Below, one piece after another: positions 9,683 through 19,888 of a stretch of DNA of 64,000 nt. The notes below the pieces were generated by a model that saw only the letters and a program-made list of their open reading frames with translations, made no database searches and was not told the origin of the DNA. The stretch is from CAWEBF01 sp963807235 (GTDB taxonomy: Bacteria > Acidobacteriota > Vicinamibacteria > Vicinamibacterales > UBA2999): the NCBI GenBank assembly GCA_963807235.1, contig CAWEBF010000017.1:248001-312000 (forward strand), in the 5' to 3' direction. The translations under genes were made by a program, and so were the position numbers. Each line of letters begins with the position of its first letter. Positions within the stretch are counted from its first letter, which is position 1.

Positions 9683-10418
9683 ATGGTGTCTTTCGTCGCC
9701 GCTCCGTCTCGATGCGAGTACCTGCCGGATCAGATCTGGCGGCTCCGCTACGAGATGCACGAGCGGCTGACGCCGGCGGAGTACGCCAGTCGGCTGCAGC
9801 GTGGATGGCGTCGGTTCGGCCCGATGATCTTCCGGCCCGAGTGCCCGGCGTGCCGCAGATGCCAGTCGCTCCGCGTGCCGGTCGAGGCGTTCCGGCCGAA
9901 CAGGAGCCAGCAGCGCGCGTGGAAGGCCAATCAGGGCGATGTGTCGCTCGAGATCGGCCAGCCGACGGCCTCGTACGCGCACCGGGCGCTGTACCAGAGA
10001 TTTCACAGCCATCAGAGCCAGGTGAAAGGCTGGCGCGATCCGGAGGGCGACGGGGCCGAGACCTTCCTGGACAACCCCTTCGAGACCGAGGAATGGCGCT
10101 ACACCCTCGGCGATCGACTGATTGGCGTCGGCTACGTCGATCGGCTGCCGCAGGCGCTGTCGGCGATCTACTTCTACTGGGACCCCGACGAACGCCCGCG
10201 ATCGCTCGGCACTTACAACGTGCTGTCGATCATCGAGCGCGCACGCACGCTAGGCGTGCCGAACGTCTATCTGGGGTACTGACGTCGAGGGCTGCCGCTC
10301 TCTCGCCTACAAGGCCAACTTTCGGCCCAATGAAGTGCTTGGCCCGGACGGCTCGTGGATCCCGTTCAGGCAACGCGACGCGTTCGGGGCGCGAGAAGTT
10401 TCGGGAGATAATGCCGCC
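9683..10418 (+). CDS. bpt: Aspartate/glutamate leucyltransferase (Bpt), frameshifted near the C-terminus
   Basis: Transfers leucine from Leu-tRNA to N-terminal Asp/Glu of proteins, marking them for ClpAP-type degradation (bacterial N-degron pathway). The N-terminal half shows the family cysteine signature (CPACRRC) and the GWRRFG/FRPECPAC region; the C-terminal half shows SLGTYNVLSIIERA. The frame stops at 10282 right after VYLGY. One base earlier in phase the sequence continues as VEGCRSLAYKANF and GPDGSWIPF, the usual family C-terminus, so one inserted base near 10281 explains the stop. After the shift no stop appears before the next small gene begins, so a second indel near 10400 is possible. 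Probably functional if the indel is an assembly error. Confidence 0.8.
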
Positions 10419-10643
10419 GTGACCGACAGTCCCGGGGCCGGAGATCGAGCCCATGCGACGGTCCGTCGATTCTCGTCGGCGACACAGGCCGACCAGGCCG
10501 ATGCCGCGTACTGGAAAGACATCCCGGAAGCCGAGCGTGTCCTCGAGGTCTGGCGGCTCAGCCAGGAGCAGTGGAAACTGGTGAGCCCGCCGTCCGATGA
10601 ACCAGGACTTTCTCGATCTGTTACGAGCGTTCGCCGACGCTGA
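10419..10643 (+). CDS. Small protein paired with a nucleotidyltransferase
   Basis: 74 residues if it starts at the GTG at 10419; the core is VRRFSSATQADQADAAYW followed by ERVLEVWRLSQEQWK. Short proteins with a related basic-acidic helix layout often sit directly in front of MNT-like nucleotidyltransferase genes and may be their partners. The last 47 bases overlap the downstream gene in another frame. The start is uncertain because the frame is also open through the repaired end of bpt. No domain of known function is visible. Confidence 0.45.
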   Translation: MTDSPGAGDRAHATVRRFSSATQADQADAAYWKDIPEAERVLEVWRLSQEQWKLVSPPSDEPGLSRSVTSVRRR

Positions 10644-11028
10644 GGTTCGGTTCCTCGTCGTCGGTGCCTACGCGCTCGGACTGCACGGGAGGCCGCGCGC
10701 GACCGGCGACTTGGACCTGTGGGTCGAACCGACGGCCGAGAATGCCGGGCGAGTCATGCAGGCGCTGAGTGCGTTTGGCGCCCCGATGGGCGCCATTGTC
10801 GAAAGCGACTTCAGTCGGCCCGGCGTCACTTACCAGATCGGACTCCCCCCTCGACGCATCGACCTGCTGACGGAGTTGACTGGGCTGCCGTTTGCGGAAG
10901 CCTGGCCGGGCCGGGTGCGAGCCCCGTTTGGCGACGTCCACGTGGACTTCATCGGTCGAGCCGACTTCGTGCGCAACAAAAGGGAGACCGGCCGCCTCAA
11001 GGATCTGGCCGATATCGAGGGACTCTGA
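10597..11028 (+). CDS. Nucleotidyltransferase-fold protein (possible toxin-antitoxin-type partner)
   Basis: 143 residues with the minimal nucleotidyltransferase signature: VGAYALGLHGRPRATGDLDLW, in which the small Gly residue pair and the D-x-D (DLDLW) supply the metal site. A further acidic residue lies in VHVDFIG. Proteins of this size and layout are stand-alone nucleotidyltransferases, frequently in toxin-antitoxin-like pairs; here the partner would be the overlapping 74-residue protein. Whether it adenylylates a protein or tRNA cannot be told. The start ATG lies inside the previous gene. Confidence 0.65.
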   Translation: MNQDFLDLLRAFADAEVRFLVVGAYALGLHGRPRATGDLDLWVEPTAENAGRVMQALSAFGAPMGAIVESDFSRPGVTYQIGLPPRRIDLLTELTGLPFAEAWPGRVRAPFGDVHVDFIGRADFVRNKRETGRLKDLADIEGL

Positions 11029-11079
11029 GCCCCGGTGGGAACGGACGGCGTCGATGCCGCGTCTAGTATCGCGAGCCTC

Positions 11080-12444
11080 ATGACCAGCAAGAAACTGGCC
11101 TTCGCCGCCGTGGTCCTGCTTGCCGCCGTTCCGTCGGCGCAGCAGGTCGATCAACGGCCCAGGCCGCTGGCGATAACCCGAGTCAACGTTGTCGATGCCG
11201 TCGCAGGCGCTGTCGTGCCTGAGATGACAGTCGTCATCCAGGATGGACGCATCGCCAGCGTCGACAAGAGCGCCGACAAGAACGTCACTGTTCCGCGTGG
11301 CGCTGAGGTCGTGGACGGCAGGAACAAGTTCCTGATCCCGGGCCTCTGGGACATGCACGTGCACCTGTCCTATGCACGCCCGAGTGCGTTGCCGGCCTTC
11401 GTGGCCAACGGTGTGACCGGGGTCCGCGACATCGGCAGCGACCTGGCCGAGATCGACCGTTGGCGCGCGCAGATCGAGGAGAACGCTCGTGTGGGGCCGG
11501 TAATCGTGCGGGCGGGGCCGATGCTCAACGGCATGGAGTTCAACCGCTACCAGCTGCTGGTGGCGGACGCTGCCGAGGCGCGCGCGGCCGTGCGCACGCT
11601 GCAAAAGGTGGGCGTCGACTTCATCAAGTTTCACAGGCGAACGTCACGCGAGGCCTTCTTCGGGATCGCCGAGACGGCGCGGGCGCTGAAGCTGCCCTTC
11701 ACCGGCCACGTGCCGATGACCGTCACGCCTGCCGAAGCGTCAGACGCCGGCCAGGCGACCATCGAACATACCGAGACGCTGTTCGAAGGCACCTTCACGG
11801 CCGAGCGCGCGGGCAAGGACCTTGCAGCGGAGATTGCGAAGTGGCGAGCCACCGACGCGATCGCGCTCTTCGCCCGGTTCGTCAAGAACGGCACCTTCGT
11901 CGATCCGACGCTCATCGCGCAGGAATACCTGATGCGGCTGCTCGAGACCACCCAGGCGGACCCGAATGCCGCCTATATCGCGGCGTCAGCCCGTCAGGAA
12001 CGGGACAAGACACTGGCGGGCGTCAGGCCGTCGGCCGCGAAACTGCTGCGCGAGCGCAAGCCGTTCATCGGCGAGCTTCGGGCGGTGACCGCCCTCATGA
12101 GCCGAGAGGGTGTCCCGCTGCTCGCGGGGACCGACACGAGCATTCTGCATCCGCCAGGATTCACGCTGCACGACGAGCTTCAGGCGCTCGTGGATTCTGG
12201 TGTGAGCACGGCGGACGTGCTGCGCGCGGCCACGGTCAACCCCGCGCGGCTCTTTCCCAGGCTCGAAACCGGGCACATCACCCCTGGCAAGCGGGCCGAC
12301 CTCGTGCTGCTGGATGCGAACCCGCTCGCCGACATCCGCAATACCCGGCGGATCAATGCCGTGGTGGCTCGCGGCAAATTGCTGAACAGGGTGAGCCTCG
12401 ATCGACTGTTGCGCGACGCCGTCGCGCAGGCGAACCAAGAGTAG
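11080..12444 (+). CDS. Secreted amidohydrolase family protein
   Basis: 454 residues. The ATG at 11080 begins directly with a signal peptide (KKLAFAAVVLLAAV...SAQQ), so I prefer it over the in-frame GTG 45 bases upstream. TIM-barrel metal ligands are visible: H93 and H95 in DMHVHL, a probable lysine or histidine region at FIKFH, the GHVPM histidine and TDTS near the C-terminus. The closing domain (RLFPRLETGHITPGKRADLV) is typical of imidazolonepropionase-like amidohydrolases and prolidase-like secreted enzymes. The substrate is unknown. It is followed 22 bases later by a Ser/Thr kinase gene. Confidence 0.8.
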   Translation: MTSKKLAFAAVVLLAAVPSAQQVDQRPRPLAITRVNVVDAVAGAVVPEMTVVIQDGRIASVDKSADKNVTVPRGAEVVDGRNKFLIPGLWDMHVHLSYARPSALPAFVANGVTGVRDIGSDLAEIDRWRAQIEENARVGPVIVRAGPMLNGMEFNRYQLLVADAAEARAAVRTLQKVGVDFIKFHRRTSREAFFGIAETARALKLPFTGHVPMTVTPAEASDAGQATIEHTETLFEGTFTAERAGKDLAAEIAKWRATDAIALFARFVKNGTFVDPTLIAQEYLMRLLETTQADPNAAYIAASARQERDKTLAGVRPSAAKLLRERKPFIGELRAVTALMSREGVPLLAGTDTSILHPPGFTLHDELQALVDSGVSTADVLRAATVNPARLFPRLETGHITPGKRADLVLLDANPLADIRNTRRINAVVARGKLLNRVSLDRLLRDAVAQANQE

Positions 12445-12466
12445 AATTCGGGGCTCTGATGCCCAT

Positions 12467-15122
12467 ATGCCGTTGACGGCCGGCACGCGGCTCGGTGCGT
12501 ACGAGATTCAGGCCGCCATTGGCGCGGGCGGAATGGGCGAGGTGTACCGGGCGACCGACACGAACCTCAAGCGCCAGGTCGCGATCAAGGTCCTCCCCGA
12601 CGCGCTCGCCACTGACGCCGAGCGGCTGGCGCGCTTTCAGCGGGAAGCCGAGGTGCTCGCGTCCCTCAATCATCACAACATCGCGGCCATCTACGGCATC
12701 GAGGCAGTGCCGGACCCCGTCTCCGGCGGCGGCCGCACCATCCGCGCGCTGGTGATGGAGCTGGTCGAGGGTCCGACCCTGGCCGAGCGGATCGCCGAGG
12801 GTCCGATTCCTCTGGAGGAGGCGTTCGCCATCGCGCGACAGATCGCCGACGCTCTGGACGCGGCTCACGAAACCGGCATCGTTCATCGCGACCTGAAGCC
12901 GGCCAACGTCAAGGTACGGGCGGACGGTACGGTGAAGGTGCTCGACTTCGGTCTGGCGAAGGCCATGAGTGGGACGGGAGAGTCAGGTTCGGGCGGCCCC
13001 GGGGCAGGCGTGTCGGAGCTGGCCACAGTCACCTCGCCGGCGATGACGCAGGCGGGCGTGATCCTCGGCACGGCCGCCTACATGAGCCCGGAACAGGCGC
13101 GCGGCAAGCCCGTGGGCAAGCGCGCCGACATCTGGGCCTACGGCTGCGTGCTCTACGAGATGCTGACCGGCGCGAGAGCCTTCGCCGGCGGCGACGTGTC
13201 GGAGACGCTTGCCGCCGTGCTGCGGGACGAGCCGCCTCTCGACCGGCTGCCGGCGCCCGCGAGAACTTTGATCTCGCGATGCCTGGAAAAAGACCCGAAG
13301 CGCCGGCTGCGCGACATCGGCGACGCGATGGCGCTGCTGGACGCGCCAGGCCACGCCTCCGGCGCACGATCCCCCGCCGATCGGCGTCCATTCCTGGCTG
13401 TCGCAGGCCTGGCGCTCGTCGCCACCATCGGGGCGGTGGTGCTGGCCGTGATGCGTTTCACGGAAGCGCAGCCGCGGGCGCCACGGCCGGTGCACTTCGA
13501 AGTCAGGCCGCCTGGCAGCGGAATGCTCGGGCCAAACTTCGCCCTGTCGCCCAACGGTCGCCTGCTCGCACTCACGGCGTCGCGGCGGCAATGCGCCCGG
13601 CCTCTGGGTGCACTCGCTCGAGACCGGCGCGTCGCGTCGGCTGGCAAGCGCCGGCGCCACGGGCAGTACGATGTTCTGGTCGGCGGACAATCGCTACATA
13701 GCCTTCTCGGCCAGCGGCGTACTCCGGAAGGTCAGCGTCGCCGACGATCAGCTGCAAGGCATCGCGGAGATCCCGGTCGCGGGCTGGACCGGAGGCTCCT
13801 GGAACGCCGACAACATCATCATCTTCGGCGGCGCGTCGTACGGCGTGATGCAGGTGCCCGCCGCGGGCGGTACCGCTACGGCCGTGACCGTTGTCGATCA
13901 GTCTCAGAACGACATCGGCCATATCGGCCCCACGTTTCTTCCCGACGGCCGCCGGTTCTTGTATTTCCGCAACACGAGGACGGCTGACACCCGCGGCATC
14001 TACGTCGGCTCGCTCGACGTCGCGCCGGCAGCGCAAAGCCGCGAACGGCTCGTCGCGTCGGATTCGCGCGCTTTCTACATCCCGGGCGCCGCCGGCACGG
14101 GGCACATCCTCTATCTACGGGGCCAAACCCTGGTCGCGCAGCCATTGGATGCGCGCACGCTGACAGTCAGCGGTGAACTCGTTCAAGTAGCCGAGCAAAT
14201 GAGCCCAATCGTCAGCGACTCGACGTTTGCCGCCTCCGCCGACGGCACCGTGGCGTTTCGCAGCAACGTCGGCGCGACCGGCGCGCCGGTCTGGCTCAGT
14301 CGCGCGGGAGCGGAGCTTGGAGCCGTCGGCGGCGAGGTGATGATGCCGCAGCACCCGCGTCTCTCGCCCGATGGGAAGCGCCTGGCGCTGGTGGTGGCCG
14401 GCGACACCTGGGTGTACGACCTGCAGGGCCGGCCGCCGACGAAGGTGACCATCAACGAGAACACGCTCTCTCCGGTGTGGACCCCGGATGGGAAGAGCCT
14501 CGTGTACGAAACCAACGAGGGATCGTCGCTTCGCGTGATTCCGGCCACTCCCAACGCGACGCCAAAAGCTGCTTCTCCCAATGGTCACTTCCACCCGCAC
14601 GGGTGGTCGCCCGACGGCCGCCTGATCGCGGCGCAGTTCACCACCGGCACCCCGGCCACCGACATCGTGCGTTTCGCCGCGGAGCCTTCTGCTACGCCGG
14701 AGTTTCTGGTCAAGACGCCTGGGCGGGATGGTGCGGAAGGCACGGCGTTATCACCCGACGGCAGGTGGCTTGCGTATGCATCGAATTCCACCGGGACGAT
14801 GGAGGTGTGGGTCCAGCCGTTTCCCGGGCCCGGCAGTCCTATTCGCGTCTCGCCGCGCGGCGGCATGGAGCCGGCGTGGGGGCGCAACGGCCGCGAACTC
14901 TACTATCTCGAGGGCAACAAGTTGATGGCCGTTGGCGTGGATGCAAAGCAGGAGTTCGACTTCAGCGCACCGGTGCCGCTCTTCGATTTCCGCTACTACC
15001 TACCCACGCAGCCCCCCTCCTACGACGTCGCCCCCGACGGCCGCTTCATCGTCATCAAGCCGTCGCCGGGCACGCAGCCTGGAATCAGCGTGATTACCAA
15101 CTGGGTGCCGGCAACGCGCTGA
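12467..15122 (+). CDS. Membrane Ser/Thr protein kinase with TolB-like propeller, frameshifted
   Basis: About 885 residues after repair. The N-terminal kinase domain has the glycine loop GAGGMGEVY, K41, the HRDLKPAN catalytic loop with D142, DFG aspartate D160 and the APE-equivalent MSPEQ. A single membrane helix (around residues 307-328) leads to an extracytoplasmic beta-propeller of WD40/TolB-like repeats (LSPNGRLL, FLPDGRRFLY, LSPDGKRLAL, LSPDGRWLAY). The frame changes by +1 near 13583: the downstream frame resumes as GLWVHSLETGAS where a propeller strand is expected. This kinase-propeller architecture is common in Acidobacteriota and likely senses an extracellular ligand. A TAGAAT hexamer about 20 bases before the start may be a -10 element. 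Confidence 0.85.
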
Positions 15123-15137
15123 GATCAGCCGTTGCGT

Positions 15138-16982
15138 CTAGCGCAACAGGCCCGACAGCTTGTCGTGCTGAAACTGTCGCGCGTAGTCGGCAGCCGTCAG
15201 ACCATCGGCATCGCGAGCGTCCTTTCGCGCCCCGGCTTTCAGCAGCAGCTCCACCATCCGCGCATCGCCGAAATCCGCGATGGCGGCATGCATCAAGGGC
15301 GTTCGCCCCTTCTCGCCAGGGCGGTTCACGTCGGCGCGGCGCTCGATCAGCAGGCGGGCGGCCTCGACCTGATGGTTCTGCACCGCGAAAATGAGCGGGC
15401 CATCGCTATTCGGCTGCGGCTCGTCCACCTTGGCGCCCAGGTCGAGGAGCGCACGCATCACTGGTGTGTACCCCCACGAGGTGGCGAGCTGGAGTGGCCT
15501 GACGGGAAAGGTGCCGAACATCATGGTCGGGCTGTCGGGATCGTCACCGGCTTTCCGCAGCGTCGGCAGAATGGTGGCGTTGCCGCCGTGTGCGGCAAAA
15601 AACAAGGCGGATGCGTTGGCAGCGGGCTTGCCCTTGTCCTCCGGCACGCGCACCTGGGCGCCACGAGCCATCAGCGCGCGGATCACCTCAGTGGAATTCT
15701 CATACTGCGCCGCGACGAGGAGGGCGGAATAGCGTCGCGAGGACAGCGCGTTCACGTCCGCGCCGCGCTGGACGAGGAGCTGTACTTTCTCCAGATCGGG
15801 AACGACCATCATCAGCAAGGACGTGCGGCCGCCGGCCGTGGCGGCATCCGGGCTCAGGCCCTGATCGAGCAGCCGCTTCAAGTCGGCCGTCGAGCCGAAC
15901 ATCGCCGTCTCGACCCAGGGCTCCATCTCCCGGGCCCGAACATCGGCAAGGGGAAGCCGATCCGGAGTGGTTGGCGCACCGAGCGCGAGCGACAGCGCCC
16001 GCAGGCTCCAGTTGGCTCCGGCCACGGAAATGAACTGGTCACGCTTGTACGGGTAGCCGCTCTCGAAGTACGGCGGGTTGACCCACGACGGCAGACGCGT
16101 CGGCACGTGCCAGGTCCCGTCGGGCTGCTGGGAGCGCAGCAGGAACTCCAGGCCTCGCCTCCAGACCGGGTCCTGGGTGGACATGCCGCCGGCGTCGTGC
16201 AAGGCGACCAGCACCTCACCGGTCGAGTAGGCCTCGCTGGCGCGGCCGGCAAGCGAACCCCACCCTCCATCCGCTTGCTGCGTCTTCGCCAATGCTCCGG
16301 CCAGCGGTTGAAGCACCTGGCGGTCGGCACCCGCCCACCACAGGCCGAGCAACTGATAGGTGCGGCCTTCGGTGTCGGGCGCCGTGTGTGACCGCAGCCA
16401 CGCTCTGGCGCGCGCCACTCGAGCAGTGGTATCCGCCTTCAGGTTGGGGTGACCGTAGAGTTGAAGCGATCGCAGTCCGAATGCCGTGAACGTAAAAAGG
16501 CTGTGGCTGGACGGGGGACGAGTGTGAAACGCCGGCCAGGATCCCGCCGTGTTCTGCTGCAGCGCGATCGCCCTGGCGATCGCCGACGTCGCCACTGTGG
16601 ACGGCAGCCCGACCTCGTGCGCGGCGACGAGAAAGAAATTCTGGTTGATTCCCACTTCGCCGAGGGAGTTGTCGGACACCGCCGCGTCGAAATCGGTCAC
16701 CGCCCGACGGAACGCGCGATCGAGATCGGCGCCGGCGACAGCTTCGTCAACGGCGATTCCCTGACCACGGACGGCCCGATAGGAGAACGCGCCGTAGCCC
16801 TGCAGGTGACACGTGGTCGTGCACGCCTGCGTCTTGCGCGACACCTTCTGTGCCGTCTGGATCGCGGCGTAGCCGCGCGTGATGGCCTCGCGGATGCGTG
16901 TCGCGTCCGGCGCCTGAGCGGCGGCTATCGCGGGCACCAGCGAAATCAGCCCACCAACGAAGCTCAACAAAATACGTGGCAT
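15138..16982 (-). CDS. Exported alpha/alpha-toroid (squalene-cyclase-like) protein with ankyrin repeats and a CX3CH motif
   Basis: 614 residues; the ATG at 16982 is preceded by GGAGG and starts a signal peptide, so the longer frame to 17030 is rejected. The N-terminal half carries QW-type repeats of the terpene cyclase/prenyltransferase toroid (QQADGGWGS, QQPDGTWHV). From about residue 365 there are five or six ankyrin repeats (GGRTSLLMMV, RGADVNALSSRRYSALLVA, EKGRTPLMHA). Between the signal peptide and the toroid is C54-TTT-C58-H59, a CX3CH sequence close to a c-type haem site (CXXCH). Related acidobacterial proteins often have a canonical CxxCH here, by memory. No catalytic DxDD motif of true cyclases is seen, so it is probably a binding scaffold. 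Confidence 0.7.
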   Translation of the reverse strand: MPRILLSFVGGLISLVPAIAAAQAPDATRIREAITRGYAAIQTAQKVSRKTQACTTTCHLQGYGAFSYRAVRGQGIAVDEAVAGADLDRAFRRAVTDFDAAVSDNSLGEVGINQNFFLVAAHEVGLPSTVATSAIARAIALQQNTAGSWPAFHTRPPSSHSLFTFTAFGLRSLQLYGHPNLKADTTARVARARAWLRSHTAPDTEGRTYQLLGLWWAGADRQVLQPLAGALAKTQQADGGWGSLAGRASEAYSTGEVLVALHDAGGMSTQDPVWRRGLEFLLRSQQPDGTWHVPTRLPSWVNPPYFESGYPYKRDQFISVAGANWSLRALSLALGAPTTPDRLPLADVRAREMEPWVETAMFGSTADLKRLLDQGLSPDAATAGGRTSLLMMVVPDLEKVQLLVQRGADVNALSSRRYSALLVAAQYENSTEVIRALMARGAQVRVPEDKGKPAANASALFFAAHGGNATILPTLRKAGDDPDSPTMMFGTFPVRPLQLATSWGYTPVMRALLDLGAKVDEPQPNSDGPLIFAVQNHQVEAARLLIERRADVNRPGEKGRTPLMHAAIADFGDARMVELLLKAGARKDARDADGLTAADYARQFQHDKLSGLLR

Positions 16983-17087
16983 ACCGGCCTCCAGTCGCGG
17001 CCGGCATGCTACCACGCGGTCCCGGGACATCTGGGGCGCGGCGTGCGAAGGATATAAAATCAGCCGTAAATGGCTCAGGAGACGCTC

Positions 17088-18032
17088 ATGAAACGCTCAC
17101 TCGTTCTTGGCACGATCGTTCTCGCCGGTGCGCTCTCCGCTGCCGTATCGGCATTGCAACTGCCGCCAACGCCACCACCCTCCGTCAAGGGCCTCGTCGC
17201 CGACAAGCTCCGCGACAACCTGTACGTCGTTCGCGGATCCGATCCGAAGGGGTTCGTCGGCGGCAATACTGCGGTGTTCATTCAGGCCAACGGCGTCACG
17301 CTGGTGGACTCGAAGGTGCCGGGGTGGGGCCAGCCGCTCATCGAGAAGGTGAAGGAGCTGACCGACAAGCCGATCACCACCCTGATCAACACTCACAGCC
17401 ACTTCGATCACACGGGCGGCAATCCGGACTTTCCGGCCACGGTGGAAGTCGTGACGCACGAGAACACCGCGCGGTACATGAAGGAGAACAACCCGGTTTC
17501 CGGTCTCACGATCGATGTGCCGGACGTGTTCAAGAACTCCGGCGGACGCGGTCTTCCGAAGCGGACCTTCAAGGACCGGTTGACGCTTGGCTCCGGCAAC
17601 GACCGGGTCGAGCTGCATTACTTCGGCCGGGCCCACACCGGCGGCGACACCTTTATCGTCTTTCCGGTGGCGCGCGCGCTGCACACCGGCGATGCCTTTG
17701 CGGCCAAGGGCGTGCCGATCATGGACGCAAACAACGGCGGCAGTGGCGTGGAATACGCCGATACGATTGCCAAGGCCGCGGCGCTGCCGAACATCGACAC
17801 CGTGATCACCGGCCATGCCAATACGACGATGACGATGGCCGACGTGAAGGAGTATGCCGACTACAACCGGGCGTTCGTCGAACACGTGCGCGCGGCCAAG
17901 AAAGCCGGCCAGACGGTGGAACAGGCGACGGGGTGGAAGGTGCCGGAGCGGTTCTTGAAGAACGGCTACACACAGCCGATGCCGGACGCGCTTCGGTCGA
18001 ACGTGCAGGTGGTGTGGAACGAGATCAAATAG
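17088..18032 (+). CDS. Exported metallo-beta-lactamase-fold hydrolase
   Basis: 314 residues. The ATG at 17088 has AGGAG seven bases upstream and begins a signal peptide; an ATG 18 bases earlier is in frame but lacks a binding site. The zinc motif HxHxDH is H103-S-H105-F-D107-H108, with further ligands in GRAHTGGD and TGHANTT, giving a binuclear metal site. MBL-fold enzymes include lactamases, glyoxalase II-like thiolesterases and phosphodiesterases; this one cannot be placed further. A TATAAA at 17053 may be a -10 element but no -35 is evident. Confidence 0.8.
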   Translation: MKRSLVLGTIVLAGALSAAVSALQLPPTPPPSVKGLVADKLRDNLYVVRGSDPKGFVGGNTAVFIQANGVTLVDSKVPGWGQPLIEKVKELTDKPITTLINTHSHFDHTGGNPDFPATVEVVTHENTARYMKENNPVSGLTIDVPDVFKNSGGRGLPKRTFKDRLTLGSGNDRVELHYFGRAHTGGDTFIVFPVARALHTGDAFAAKGVPIMDANNGGSGVEYADTIAKAAALPNIDTVITGHANTTMTMADVKEYADYNRAFVEHVRAAKKAGQTVEQATGWKVPERFLKNGYTQPMPDALRSNVQVVWNEIK

Positions 18033-18101
18033 GACCCCTTCGGCCTGCCGCCGCTCCGATGGCCTCCCCTGGCGGCGAGACAGGGACGGCCACCTTGTGG
18101 T

Positions 18102-19877
18102 GTGATCGGATCGATGGAAGCGGTGGCGCTCAAGGGCGGGTCCTGGCTGTTCGACGAGGTCGCTGACGCCGACGTCTTCACGCCGGAGAAGCTGAGCGAA
18201 GAGCATCGTCTCATCGCGAAGACCACCGAGGAGTTCATCAACTCGGAGGTGCTGCCCCACCTGGACCGGATGGAATCCAAGGACTGGGCGTTCTCGCGCC
18301 AGCTGATCAAGCGGTGCGGCGACCTGGGCCTCCTGGGCCTCGCCGCCCCCGAACAGTATGGCGGCCTCGACCTGGACAAGAAGTCCGCACTCATGGTCGT
18401 CGAACAGGTGGCGCGCGCCGCGTCGTTTGCCACCACCTACGGCGGGCAGTCCAACCTGTGCGTGCTGCCGATCTCGCTCTTCGGCACGGCTGAACAGAAG
18501 GCCGCGTATCTCCCGCGCCTCATCGCGGGCGACATCGTGGGCGCGTACGCGCTCAGCGAGTCCGGCTCCGGGTCCGACGCGCTGGCCGCCCGCACTAAGG
18601 CCACGAAGCAGACCGACGGCAGCTGGTCGCTGACCGGCGAGAAGATGTGGATCTCGAACGGCGGGTTCGCGGATCTCTTCATCGTCTTCGCCAAGGTAGA
18701 CGGCGAGCAGTTCACGGCCTTCCTGGTCGAGCGCGCCTTCCCCGGCGTCTCAACGGGGAACGAAGAGCACAAGATGGGCCTGCACGGCTCGTCCACGACG
18801 CCCGTCATCCTGCAGGACGCGCGCGTGCCCGCCGGCAACGTGCTGGGCGAGATGGGCCGCGGCCACAAGGTGGCCCTGAACACGCTGAATTACGGCCGGT
18901 TCAGCCTGGGGGCAATGTGCGCCGGCGGGGCCAAGGCCGCCGTCGGCGACGCGGCCCGCTACGCCGCCGGCCGCAAGCAGTTCGGCCAGCCCATCGCAAG
19001 CTTCGGCGCCATCAAGCACAAGCTCGGCGAGATGACGGCGCGCGCTTACGCCGCCGAGTGCCTGTCGTATCGCACGGCCGGGCTCATCGACGCGGCGCTG
19101 GATGCATCGGCCAAGGACGGCGCATCGATCGCCAAGGCGTTCGAGGAGTTTGCGATCGAAGCCTCCATCTGCAAGGTGGCCTGCACCGAGACGCTGGACT
19201 TCGTGCTCGACGAGAACGTGCAGATCCACGGCGGCAACGGCTTCGTGCGCGACTACATGGCCGAGCGCTACTTCCGGGACGCGCGCGTGAACCGCATCTT
19301 CGAGGGCACCAACGAGATCAACCGCCTGCTGATTCCCGGCATGCTGGTCCGCCGTGGCCTGAAAGGCGACCTGCCGCTGGTGCAGGCGGCCAGGCGGCTG
19401 CAGGACGAGATCCTGTCGCCGGGCTCCCGCTCGACCGAGGACGGCGACGCCGCGCTGGCGCCGGAGCAGCGGACGGTGGCCGCCTTCAAGCAGGTGGCGC
19501 TCATGGTGATCGGCACGGCGCTCCAGACCTACGGCGACACGCTCGAGAGCCAGCAGGAAGTACTGAGTTGCGCCGCCGACATCCTGATCGAGACTTACGC
19601 TGGCGAGAGTGCGCTCTCGCGCGCGCGCCAGTCGCGCGCGGCGGCCGCGGCCAACGCGGGCCTTCACGAGGCGGCGACGCGCGTCTACGTGCACGACGCG
19701 GCCGCGCGTGTGGAGGCGTCGGCACGGATGGCGCTGTCGGCGATGGCCGAGGGCGACACGCTGCGGACGCTGCTGGCCGCGCTGCGGCGCGTGCTCAAAC
19801 CGGCGCCGGTCAACACCGTGGCGCTGCGCCGGGAGCTGGCCGAGGCCGTGACCGCCAGGGGTGGATATATCCTGTGA
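18102..19877 (+). CDS. Acyl-CoA dehydrogenase family protein
   Basis: 591 residues, longer than the 380-residue core and similar in layout to VLCAD/ACAD9-type enzymes with a C-terminal helical extension. FAD-dependent alpha,beta-oxidation of acyl-CoA is expected. Visible landmarks are YALSESGSGSD and MWISNGG (substrate and FAD region), the QFGQPI stretch, QIHGGNGFVRDY and the presumed catalytic glutamate in RIFEGTNEINR. The first gene of a tightly packed set: its stop overlaps an in-frame GTG of the DUF1684 lipoprotein gene. Either ATG 18102 or ATG 18114 could be used. No electron-transfer flavoprotein gene is in the window. Confidence 0.88.
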   Translation: MIGSMEAVALKGGSWLFDEVADADVFTPEKLSEEHRLIAKTTEEFINSEVLPHLDRMESKDWAFSRQLIKRCGDLGLLGLAAPEQYGGLDLDKKSALMVVEQVARAASFATTYGGQSNLCVLPISLFGTAEQKAAYLPRLIAGDIVGAYALSESGSGSDALAARTKATKQTDGSWSLTGEKMWISNGGFADLFIVFAKVDGEQFTAFLVERAFPGVSTGNEEHKMGLHGSSTTPVILQDARVPAGNVLGEMGRGHKVALNTLNYGRFSLGAMCAGGAKAAVGDAARYAAGRKQFGQPIASFGAIKHKLGEMTARAYAAECLSYRTAGLIDAALDASAKDGASIAKAFEEFAIEASICKVACTETLDFVLDENVQIHGGNGFVRDYMAERYFRDARVNRIFEGTNEINRLLIPGMLVRRGLKGDLPLVQAARRLQDEILSPGSRSTEDGDAALAPEQRTVAAFKQVALMVIGTALQTYGDTLESQQEVLSCAADILIETYAGESALSRARQSRAAAAANAGLHEAATRVYVHDAAARVEASARMALSAMAEGDTLRTLLAALRRVLKPAPVNTVALRRELAEAVTARGGYIL

Positions 19878-19888
19878 AGGTGATGCCG

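Noticed and set aside
12983..13690. Open frames antisense to the kinase gene
   Set aside because: No family features; the plus strand has a full kinase domain.
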